From: Moringa oleifera
Lineage: Eukaryota; Streptophyta; Magnoliopsida; Brassicales; Moringaceae
Length of the DNA stretch: 64,000 nt
Direction: 5' to 3'
Assembly (NCBI GenBank): GCA_021397835.1
Contig: JAJFZO010000882.1
Span: forward strand, 1,736,001-1,800,000
Part shown: positions 11,640-21,099 of the stretch, piece after piece
How the letters are laid out: each line of letters begins with the position of its first letter
How positions within the stretch are numbered: the first letter of the stretch is position 1
Notes under the pieces: generated by a model
The model's database searches: none
The model's input: the letters and a program-made list of their open reading frames with translations, nothing else
Told to the model about the DNA's origin: nothing
Translations under genes and position numbers: made by a program

Positions 11640-13780
11640 AGGTTAGCATGTTATGTTTTCATTTATTCGTATTTACTGCTTAGAAATATTGGAAAACAGA
11701 AGCGAGGCCTGGTAATTTTTATTGTTTTCCAGCATTGATTGTGGTTACAGGAAATGGGGTATCTTTTTCCAGATGGAGCAATAATATTTACCTTAAAGCT
11801 GGAAAACCTGTCACCAGTTTTTGTAATGAGCTGCTGTGGTAAAATATGTCCTTGGCGCTGAGTAAATTATTTCTGATGTCAGAGTTTTTACTTCCTGGAA
11901 ATGATAAAACGTGCCAGGATCGGATTTGCATTTTGTTAGCATGTAGCTTTGTAGGTGCTTGACAGTTTATTTAAAGAAATCGCAGCAGGACCTGTTTAAC
12001 TATGTTTGGGTTATGTTTGTTGAACTGCTTCTGAATTATATAACCCATAAATCAAATGCATGATTATAGCTATATACTGCATACTCTTGGTGAGCTGAAA
12101 CGCAAAATGTGTTCATCTTTGAATGCCATTTTCTTGACTTTGCCAGTAATAAGAATTAATTAGGATGGGTAAAATCTTGACATGACATGTTTAACCTCTC
12201 TTTTGTTTGGATGATAATTTCTCATTGCACCATGACATCTTGGATTGGAAGATAGGCTTATTTGGTAATTTAAAGTAGCAAATACAGTTATACAGATATG
12301 CGTAGGATTAAAAAAAAAAGGGAAAGAAATTTCACTGTCAGGATTAGAAGTTGTAACTTGGGTCATGTTTGTTACAGGAATAAAATTTTAGATTACCATG
12401 GGTCAGGGATTTTAATTTGATTTTTTAATAATTGAAATTGAATTTAAATTATTTATTTTGTAAATAAAGGGATCATAAATTTTTAATTGAAATTATTTTA
12501 TGAATCAATCAATCTACTAAAATGAATTAAACAGATTAACGGTTTGAATTTATTTATATTGTTTAAATTTATATATTAAATTTTATAAATATAAAAAATT
12601 GATCCCTTGAAATATTTTATATTTTTTAATTTATAAGTTTTTTATAAATTAATTCATCTTATAAAATATTTTATTTTTATTTAAATATTATTAATATGAT
12701 TTAAAATTTATTTTAAAATTAAATAATAATATATATTATTTATTAATTTTTTATTTTAATATCACATTTAAAAATTCTATTAATTTATGATATATTTAAT
12801 ATTTTAAAAGGTTGAAGTTAATACTTAAATAATTTTATGTAATTTTTTATTAATATTTATTTAATATTTAAAATTTATATATATTAATTTATTTAAAAAT
12901 ACTAAATAAAATTATTTATCTCATTAATTTACATAAAATTAGTTAAGTCGATCCACATATATGATTCATTAGAATCTATTAAATTAATTCGTTTGAAATT
13001 TAACAAAATAACTTGTCAATATGATTTGATGGATAAAATTCATGATTGAGTCATATATTTTTCAAATAAGCGGCCTTAGATTTGATTCGTTACTATAAAA
13101 GATCCCTTGGGAAAGCATAGATCATGATTTTGTAAGTTAGGTCTGCCGATCCATTATTGACCTTAAATAAGATTGAGATTGGATAAATATTATTCTAATT
13201 TCATGTTTGATGCATTGATAAAATTGAATTAGTTTATCTTATATCATTTTTTATACCATGGGAAGGGAATAATTTTATCCCATTGAATTAACGAGATATC
13301 ATTATCCTTATAACATGGGATAAAATTAATTTTGATTTATATATTTTAATATTATTAAATAAATATATATATTTTAAATTAATATAACTATTTTTTAAAA
13401 AATTAAGTAATTATTTAATAATTATAATGCAATTCAAACTTGTTATATTTTTATATTATATTATTGATGTTGATATTACTGATTAAATATTTATAATTAA
13501 TCTTTATTTATTATTCATATTTATAAACTTATTTCATAATTATATATAATTAAAATTAAAAAATGCTAAAGTATAATTAATTAATTTTTGTCAATCAATT
13601 ATAATATAGTGTAAAATAAATATAATGTTGTATTATTTTTTGAATTTAAAATTTTTGTAAATAAATTAAAATGAATCTTATTTTATTTTTTGGTACATCA
13701 AAATATTAATACTATACTAATTAATTCAATCTTAATATCATATTAGCAAAATATTGAGATTTACTAATTTAATAAAAACA
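11640..13780. other. IDN2-like 3' region, then AT-rich spacer
   Basis: 11640-12300 is the probable 3' UTR and flank; it aligns with 16405-17000 behind the decayed copy (shared AATGATAAAAC, GATGCATGATT, GTTCATCTTTGAATGCCA). From about 12400 it is AT-rich. The short match TTATCC.TATAACATGGGAT (13297-13320 and 17100-17116) shows that about 0.9 kb before it and about 0.45 kb after it were added or lost in one of the copies. No gene is visible. Confidence 0.6.
12330..12364 (-). pseudogene. truncated degenerate tRNA-like fragment
   Basis: On the minus strand the 3' half of the tRNA-like unit can be recognised (ACTTCTAATCCTGACAGTGAAA), preceded in the other direction by an A-rich tract at 12310-12320. 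It is positionally equivalent, within the duplication, to the degenerate unit at 17023-17087. Confidence 0.4.
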
Positions 13781-13804
13781 AAAAAAAAAAAAAAAGAAAA
13801 GATT

Positions 13805-13868
13805 TCCGCTGCCAGGATTCGAACCTGGAATTTCAACATTAGAAATTTAACCATTGTGCTACAGCGGA
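13805..13868 (-). tRNA. tRNA-like element with perfect acceptor, anticodon and T stems (copy A)
   Basis: Minus strand, 64 nt. The acceptor stem TCCGCTG/CAGCGGA pairs 7 of 7. The T arm CCAGG-TTCGAAT-CCTGG pairs 5 of 5. The anticodon arm ATTTC-TAATGTT-GAAAT pairs 5 of 5. The D region (TAGCACAATGGTTAA) cannot form a D stem, and the variable loop is one base. B box GGTTCGAATCC is perfect and an A-box-like TAGCACAATGG is present. Immediately downstream on this strand is TCTTTTC followed by a long T run, a good Pol III terminator. The acceptor and A-box resemble tRNA-Glu, but the loop carries AUG in the anticodon position and lacks U33. It is shorter than a normal 72-nt tRNA, so it may be a tRNA-derived element and not a decoding tRNA. 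Confidence 0.45.
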
Positions 13869-13984
13869 TCTGATGGGGTATCTCGTACCAGAAATATTTA
13901 TAATTGTTAAAGATAAAATGCGACCCCCAACTACTAAGTACTGCCTTCATTGTTTCTGATTGATTCTTTACATTTGAACATTAG

Positions 13985-14275
13985 GCCGGGTCCTTCAGTT
14001 TTTCTGCAGATAGCTCTCTATGGGGGAAGCTGACAAAAGCAGATTCAGTTGTCGAGAGCCTTGTGGAGGAGATCAATCGTGAAAACAAGCAGTCATAAAA
14101 TGAGGAGACAAGGGCACTTTTGTTCGAAAACCTGTATTTGGACTTGCGAAGAAGATTAATATGCAGGACAAGTGTTTGTAGGAATGCGAGGAGAAGTACT
14201 AGGAGGCATCTGCAAGCTGTGAGACACTTGATGAATGGGAACACAGGCTGCACTGTGAGTATGTTACAGGTTTGA
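13985..14275 (+). pseudogene. unidentified coiled-coil-like gene fragment
   Basis: Balanced composition between the tRNA-like element and the IDN2-like pseudogene. One frame gives SLWGKLTKADSVVESLVEEI followed by a stop; shifted frames give ALLFENLYLDLRRRL and ECEEKY.EASASCETLDEWEHRLH with in-frame stops. The heptad-like charged pattern suggests a decayed coiled-coil exon. It does not match the XS domain or the other exons of the neighbouring gene, and I do not recognise the parent. Confidence 0.35.
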
Positions 14276-14398
14276 TATAGGAGTCCAACCTTTTAATCAA
14301 TTGGATGATGTCAGGTGAAATTAGAACTGTGAAGGTTAAAACATACAATATATGAAAAGAAGAAAACTGTCAGGATTTTCATTGTTATTGTTGGATGA

Positions 14399-16790
14399 TA
14401 ATACAATTCTTCACTGACCTGTGATGATATTCATTTTGCCGTGTTGTTTGCATTCACAGAGATTAAAAAAATGTAACTGAGTGCACGAAATCCCTTGCGG
14501 AAGATTTTTAATGACCATGAAAAGCTTAGGCTGCAACTGCTGTCTCTGGAAAAAGAACTGGAGTTGCGCAGGGTAGAGTTGGAGAAGCTTGAGGCTCAAA
14601 ATGAAAATGAAAGGAAAAAGCTCTTTGAAGAGCTTTAAGAGGGACTCTGCTATCATACTTGTTTACTTTATATTCTTAGTTTCCATGCTTCACAGTCTCC
14701 ACATCTAAATTCAGTAATGAAACAGATGATGATTAACAATACTATGTGTCAAGCTTGTGAGATTTTTCCTTGTGCTTATTACTTCCTTCATTGTAACTAA
14801 ATGCGACATGCAAAGAGTCAGTATGGCATTCAAAGAGTCTATGTGTTTTTAATCTTATAAATTAAAGGTGTTTGTTATGGATAAAGATTCTCTAAGGATT
14901 TGGTGTCAAGCTTTTAATAAAGAGTTAAAAAGAGTATTTTGATAATTTAATATATTAATGTGATTAACAAAAAATAAATAAATTTTTTTTGACTATTTAT
15001 TTTATTAAATTATCACCTGTCATCATTTTATCAAAACTTCAGCTCAAAATTGTCATGCGTCATATTTATCAAAATTTAGCAGAGCTCAGAATTGCAAGAA
15101 GATTGAGATCCATTTATTAGTTCCTTTACAAAGATTTAGTGTGACATGGAAAGAGTCAGGATGGCATGCAAAGAGTTCCGGTTTCTTTTCAGTTTTTTTT
15201 TTCTTTTTTTTTTTTTTTGGGCTCTTATGCAATTAAATCCTATAAATAGGATTTTGTTCTTATTGTCATTATGGGTGTCAGCTTTCAATTGAAAAAAAAA
15301 GGTTTTCTTTCTTCAATTTCACGTTTTCTCACATTTCTTTTACTGGCTGAAGATCATAAGGTTTGCTTCTTCTTATGTGCTTAAATGATGTCTGCATGCT
15401 TCCTTGTTAGTTTCAGAAAACTGACAATTGATTATTTGGTGGCTACTGTCTTAATTTCATTCAGAGGCAAAAGGAGAAACTTCATGATACAATAATTCAA
15501 CTGGTGAAAAAAGTTGATGGAAAACAAGCCTGGAACTGCAAATTAAGCGATTGAGAGGGACATTGAATGTGAAGTTCATGGGAGATGATGGCGACACAGA
15601 AGTTCTGGAAAAGATGGAGACAGCACTGAAAGATCTGAAAGAAAAGGAAGCAGAACTTGACTAATTGTATGCATTGAATCAAACTCTTATTTTGAGAGAG
15701 AAGAAGAGCCACGGTGAGGTGGAGGGAGCTTGCGGAGAATTGATAAACGGTAGTACCTTCTATACCTTTTTAAAGTGCAAACTTCAATTGATTTCTTGGT
15801 TGTAACTGAGAATATATACTAGTTTCTCTCATGTTTATTGAGGAATTAATAGTTCATTCGCCCTGTAGGGCTTTAAAATAATATCAAGCTGTGCTGCTAT
15901 TGGTGTTCAGAGAATGTGAGAACTTGATAGTACAGCATTCCTTGGAGCAATGAAGAGGAAGTATAATGAGGAAGGAGCAGAGGAAAAAGCATCAGAACTG
16001 TGCTCAATATGGGAGGAATATCTTAGAGATCCAACTTGGCATCTTTCAAGGTCATTAAGGGTGAACTTGAAGGCCAATATAAGGTATGCCTTTCATAGAT
16101 CTCTTTGTATTTGCTCTTGTGGCTGGTCCTGCATGTTCATAAAGCTTTAAATTTGATCTTACTGGTTCAGGAATAAACAAAGAATATGAAAGGCTGAAAA
16201 TTTTGAGAAACGAACTAGGTGATGAAGTATACAAGGTAGTCACAACAGCTTTAATGGCAGCAAACAAATCAACCCGAGTGGGAGGTATGTAATCTCTGAG
16301 TTGTGAATCTATCGTGAAGGGAGAAACGCTACCCTGCAAGAGGGAGTCCAATTTTCGCGGAAGCAGTGGAAGGCAAGTAAATACAAGAGGGGAATGATCT
16401 AAAGGTTAGCATGGTATGTTTTCATATATTCTTAGTCACTGTTCGGAAAAATTGGAAAACAGAAGTCAGGCTTGGTAATTTTTCCAACTTTAATTGTGGT
16501 TTCAGGAAACGGAGTATGGGTTTCCAGATGAAGCAATAATGTACCTAAAAGCTGGAAAACCTGTCACCAGTTACTGTAATAAGTTGCTGCTGTGGTAAAC
16601 TATGGCATTGGCGCTGAGTAAATTGTTTCTAATGGTGGGGTTTCTGCTTCCTGGAAATGATAAAACTTGCCGACATTGGATTTGCATCCCTGTTAGCATG
16701 TAGCATTTTAGATGCTTGATAGTTTGCTTAAAGACGTCATAGAGGACCTTTTCAACTATGCAGTTTGGGTTATGTCTGTCCAACTTCATG
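14399..16790 (+). pseudogene. decayed partial duplicate of the IDN2-like gene (coiled coil and XH only)
   Basis: Starts within the equivalent of intron 1 and contains exon 2 (14460-14641), the last few codons of exon 3 (about 15344-15360) and exons 4 (about 15464-15750), 5 (about 15869-16083) and 6 (about 16171-16401), plus 3' UTR. Exon 1 with the zinc finger and XS domain is absent. Disabling changes include an ATG-TAA stop at 14474-14476, a CTTTAA stop near 14636, loss of the exon 2 donor (GTACTC to GGACTC), single-base deletions in exon 4, and a TGA at 15917-15919 in exon 5. Identity to the active gene is high by eye, about 85-90 percent. A 0.6-kb insertion replaces most of exon 3. Confidence 0.92.
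14740..15343. mobile_element. insertion within the pseudogene, possibly LTR-derived
   Basis: This stretch interrupts the duplicate between its exon 2 and exon 3 sequences and has no counterpart in the active gene. It contains a 38-base direct repeat (14803-14840 and 15141-15178, GACATG.AAAGAGTCAG.ATGGCAT.CAAAGAGT) and, near its right end, a CTATAAATAG box followed by a T/C-rich stretch, as in small retrotransposon LTRs. I see no clear TG...CA ends or target-site duplication; the insertion also removed part of exon 3. Confidence 0.35.
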
Positions 16791-17022
16791 TCTGAATTAT
16801 AACCCTATGAATCAGATGCATGATTTTATAACTAGACACTGGTTTTCATTTGATGGCTGGTTTGATTCCTTCATGTGCTTAGTCTTGATGAGCAAAATCT
16901 GTTCATCTTTGAATGCCAATCTTCTTGACTTTGCAAGTAAGAAGAATCAATTAAGATTGAATTCATTATTGAGTGATTTAGGATAGCAAATACAGAGATG
17001 CTTACGAAAAAAAAAAAGAAGT

Positions 17023-17087
17023 TCCCACTGCCAGGATTAGAAGTTGGAACCTCAACTCACGCAATTCAGTTACTGTACAATAGCAGA
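17023..17087 (-). pseudogene. degenerate tRNA-like element
   Basis: 65 nt alignable along its length with the intact elements (TCTGCTATTGTACAGTAAC..., AATCCTGGCAGTGGGA), again with a downstream T-rich tract on the minus strand. The T stem and B box are destroyed (GGTTCCAACTTCTAATCC), so it should be inactive. Confidence 0.5.
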
Positions 17088-17162
17088 TTTGCTGTTAATT
17101 ATCCTATAACATGGGATTTACCAATTTATGAGAAGCTGAAAAAAAAAAGAAAAAGAATACAT

Positions 17163-17226
17163 TCCGCTGCCAGGATTCGAACCTGGAATTTCAACATTAG
17201 AAATTTAACCATTGTGCAACAGCGGA
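17163..17226 (-). tRNA. tRNA-like element, copy B
   Basis: Differs from copy A (13805-13868) at a single base of 64 (A-box TAGCAC becomes TTGCAC), while the DNA around the two copies is strongly diverged. It has the same perfect acceptor, anticodon and T stems, the same missing D stem and AUG in the anticodon position. On the minus strand it is followed by a T-rich tract with TTTTTC and TTTTTTTTTT runs. Confidence 0.45.
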
Positions 17227-17239
17227 TATGTTGTTATGA

Positions 17240-18110
17240 GTTGTAGTAGAATACTTTATTTACTATGCTTTCGTGATTAGGACAATAAAATTTTTTATTC
17301 CATTTGCCAATTTTCAGTTTTGGCTTCTAGTTGGATTGATGATTATTTCCTCAATTTGCGATTTTTTTAAAAGTCAGTAATGAGTGTTAACTACAAAAAT
17401 AAGGTTGGAAATGAAGTATAATTATAAAATGTTGTTACAATTTGAAATAATATAGTTGCATTTTTATTAATAAATTAAACTAATATAATATCTTATATTA
17501 TCATTTTTTAAATTCGCTGGACTTGATATTATCGTAAATCACATCATATTATAATTATTATTTTATTTTACTTTTCATATTTTTAAAATTTATATTATTG
17601 TTTTAAAATTTATCTTTTGTTTATAAAACAATAAATATAAATATAAATGCACAAAATCATAAACTACATATATTTTTTTAATTCGAATCATAAAATATTA
17701 ATTAAAACAATTGTATCTTGAATATTTTAATTTTATTTAATTTTATTATAAAAAATCAAATTTATATTAAAATATTTTAAAATAAATTAAATAAATTTTA
17801 TATCAAATTTATCTCTTAAATTTAAATATATTTTTAATTTATAAATTTTTATATTTTTGAAAATAAATTAAAAATTAATATTATAAAGTTCTAAATTTTT
17901 ATAATAATAGTTTATATATTTTTACATCTTTAAAAATTTTCAAATCAAGATTCATTGTATAAATTTTTAATTTGATGTTTTAAAAGTTAAATTTAAAATA
18001 ATATAATTTATGTTTTTTATATTTATTTTTAAAATTATTTTATGATTTTTTATGATTTTATTATATTTTAAAATTCAATTTTAATAAAAAATGTAATTTA
18101 TCCCAATTCT
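17240..18110. other. AT-rich spacer
   Basis: No gene or RNA recognised. It is highly AT-rich from about 17440 to 18080, with words typical of the dispersed repeats seen elsewhere in the window. Confidence 0.55.
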
Positions 18111-18144
18111 ATCAGCAATTGGGAAAGCCCTAGTTCCTCATCCT

Positions 18145-18215
18145 AATATATAACCATGGCGTCTATATCCTTTTCATTATTCTCTTCTTCAACCTGCGCC
18201 GAAACCCTAATTTCT
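18145..18215 (+). promoter_or_regulatory. TATA box and telo-box, promoter-like
   Basis: AATATATAA at 18145-18153, followed about 50 bases later by a telo-box, GAAACCCTAA (18201-18210), and CT-rich sequence. Telo-boxes close to the transcription start are typical of translation-machinery and small RNA genes in plants. The transcript should run to the right, over the possible ORF and the tandem duplication. Confidence 0.45.
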
Positions 18216-18468
18216 CTTCTCTCTGCAACTATGTTATATCTCCACAAGCCAACAAGGAGTCTCTGTTTGTGGTCTGTCTTACAATTTTTATTTTTATTTT
18301 TTTTGGTTTCGCTTTCTTGTTGAAATAAAACTTTCGAACTATGGGCTGTGATTACAAAGAGAGAGGCTTGAGTGGGATCTCAACAAACCAAAAGAAATTC
18401 AAAAATCCAGAAAAACCCATTTCGATTTCGATGGAGAAAAGGTAAAATTAAAGAAGAAAGGCGAAAGA

Positions 18469-18672
18469 ATGTTGAAGATGCCAGCTACCCTCAACAGCGG
18501 CGAGCTTCGGTGTCTCAAAAACTTTCCCCTTCTCCTTTTATTTTCCCTTATTTTCCCGTTTTCGATTTGGGTTTCTTCCCACGATGACAGATCTTCCAAT
18601 ACACTTGATATGAGCTCATACCCTTCAAAGCCCTGCAAGCTCCTGGCTTTCTGTATAATTTTTCCTGGGTGA
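18469..18672 (+). CDS. possible small membrane or secreted peptide
   Basis: 67 codons: MLKMPATLNSGELRC, then a very hydrophobic stretch (NFPLLLLFSLIFPFSIWV, residues about 18-35) and a Ser-rich tail. It would fit a signal peptide or single membrane helix but belongs to no family I recognise. It lies downstream of a TATA/telo-box promoter. It may equally be chance within a non-coding transcript. Confidence 0.2.
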   Translation: MLKMPATLNSGELRCLKNFPLLLLFSLIFPFSIWVSSHDDRSSNTLDMSSYPSKPCKLLAFCIIFPG

Positions 18673-19704
18673 TTTATATCTTGCACTAGTTGTGTTTGTT
18701 TAGAGGGAAAATTGCATTATACTTTCTCGCTTGAACAACAGTGCATACATGAAAAGCTTGGTTACAGTACTTGTTTTTACGAAACCAGGTTTCTGATACA
18801 AACCTGTCTGATTAAAAGCCAAGAACTGTGATTAAGCAGCGGCCAGACAACCGTAGAGATGGTATCCACAGACAATGGGTTTCTCTTCAGTCCTTTCTGT
18901 CTACTGATTCCATCTCACAGTCTTTCCTTTTCCTGTCTGTGAGTTCAGCAATGAAGAGAAAATGTTTTTCTGGGTAGAAAGAAACAGAGTTAGTGAAGCA
19001 TCTCTGCAGATTTAAGAATGACTGATTGTTGGAACCATTACAAAACTGGATAAGTTAGTGGGTTCATCAATAACTGATAGCAAAATTGGTTCTGATTTTG
19101 TGTTTTTATGAATAAACGTGTCAGAGTCAGGCATTGAAATGGCATTCATGGATTAAGTGAATAAATTTAAGATAGTGATTTATATCTTGCACTAGTTGTG
19201 TTTGATTAGAGAGAAAATTTCACTCTTGCTCTCTCGCTTGAACGACAGTGCACACATGAAAAGCTTGGTTACAGTACTTGTTCTTTATGAACCAGGTTTC
19301 AGATGCAAACCTGTTCTGATTAAAAATCAAGAACTGTGATTGAGCAGCGGCCAGACAACCGTAGAGATGGTATCCACAGACAATGGGTTTCTCCAACCTT
19401 TTCTGCCTACTGATTCCATCTCACATTCTTTCCTTTTTCTGTCTGTAAGTTGAGCAGTGAAACGAAAATGGTAAGAAAAGTTACTTTTTCTGGGTGGAAA
19501 GATAACAGAGTTAGTGAAGCATTTCAGCAAATTTACGAATCACAGATTGTTGAAGCCATTACAGAACTGGATATAAGTTGATGGGTTTGCTAAAAAGTGA
19601 TAGGGAAATTGGTATGAGATTCTGATTTTGTGTTTTTAAGAACAAATTTGGTATGAGATTCAGTCATTGGAATGGCATTCATGGGTCAAGTGAATAAGGT
19701 TAAT
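18669..19704 (+). repeat. 0.5-kb tandem duplication
   Basis: 18669-19174 and 19175-19704 align end to end (period about 506), about 85 percent identical by eye. The best conserved core is ATGAAAAGCTTGGTTACAG through GCAGCGGCCAGACAACCGTA to ATCCACAGACAATGGGTTTC. Each copy holds a short perfect hairpin (CAGGTTT/AAACCTG) and a longer imperfect one (GAGATGG.ATC...AGACA with TG.CT...GAT.CCATCTC). There is no open frame common to both copies, so a non-coding role is more likely than a coding one. Confidence 0.85.
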
Positions 19705-21099
19705 GTGCTAAATGGTCTGCTTTTGTGTCAAATTGAGTGATAAGATGCTCTTGCAATTGGAATCATGAATTAAAAGGTTACTCTTTTTTTACAACAATCA
19801 ATTGAATATTGAATGGGTTAAGATTAAAGAAGCAAAAGGGTTAAGAAGCTTTTCCACAATGGTCAAGATTCTTGCCAAAATAGAGAGGCAGCTAGGTAAA
19901 TAAAGAAAATGAAAGAGAAGAGAAGGTAGACTAAGTTCAAAGCTAAAAAGGGGGGAGTGTTTAATAGTGGTTGACAGGAATCCAATGACTTAATGCAAGA
20001 ACTAGTCGGAACCCAAGAACCTCACATCTCTTAAATCAATCACCCATTACTTTAAAAAAAAAAAGCCTCAAATTTACATAAGTTTAATGAAAAAAAAACA
20101 AACCCATTTCATGATTCCTCCTTTAACATAAGAAAAAAGGAATTGAATATCTTAGTTATGTTGAGTTTTTGAAAATATGTGTGATGATTTAAGATATATG
20201 TGATAGTTTGTGATAATTTTACGAAAAAATCATTGTAATATTTATTTTTATATTAATAATAAATTATGAAAATATTTTTATATTTTAGAAACCCATTCTT
20301 ACAATTTTTTTTCTTTTTGCTTGCTCAAGCCATTTGGAAAATGATATAATAAATCTTATAAAGAGATATCCCAAAGTTATAGTTGGGCAAATTTTGAAAC
20401 TTGTTAGTATCAAAATTATTACGTTTACATCCCCATTTATGAAAATTCTGAAAATGGTAAAGATAAAGATCAATATGTTTCCCTACAAAATTCAGCTCAT
20501 CCAAACTTGAAGAATTTTGTTTTTTTAAGATGACCAAATAAAAAGAATCTATTCCCTATTATAAGTTTAATTTTTGTAATTTTTTAAAAAATAGAAAATA
20601 TATAAATTATCTTACTAACATACAAAATAAACAAAATCAAGTATAATCATTTATTTTGTTAAGGTACTATATTTTAACTTTTTAAAAATTTTAATAAAAA
20701 TCAAATTAACAAATTTGTCACTACCCAATAAAAAGAAATACCCACAACATTCATTGATGAATGGAAACATTTTGTGATAAGCATTGCAAGTGGGGAATGT
20801 GAAAATTAGAACACTTATATCATATAACATTAAAATAGTATTATGTGATATTAAGAGCTGCGGGCTTTACACAACTTTAGGCAGCCACTTCAACTCCTTT
20901 CCGTCTTCCACTTTACCCTTTTTCCCCTTCTTTTCACTTTCACCAAACAGGAAAAAAATTAAAAAAAAAATCAACCATTTCCAACAAAGTCTAAAACTTT
21001 CACCACCGCCCAACACCCTTTTCCTTCATTTTCTCTCCCCCACTTTCCCAGAAAATTTCAAAAGAGGAAGAAAAAAAGCCCAATAAGGGAAATATCAGT
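19705..21099. other. spacer between duplicated locus and expansin 3' end
   Basis: 19705-20060 has near-normal composition with no ORF; 20100-20720 is AT-rich. 20840-21080 is CT-rich, then A-rich, and would include the 3' UTR of the minus-strand expansin gene. No further gene supported. Confidence 0.5.

Larger units (their letters stand above)
14399..17226 (+). repeat. downstream copy of a tandem segmental duplication
   Basis: Collinear with 10140-13868: intron 1 end, exons 2-6, 3' UTR, a degenerate tRNA-like unit, and the near-identical 64-nt tRNA-like element come in the same order and orientation in both copies. The left break lies in intron 1 of the parent (ACAATTC.TCACTGA.CTGTGA). Confidence 0.9.
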
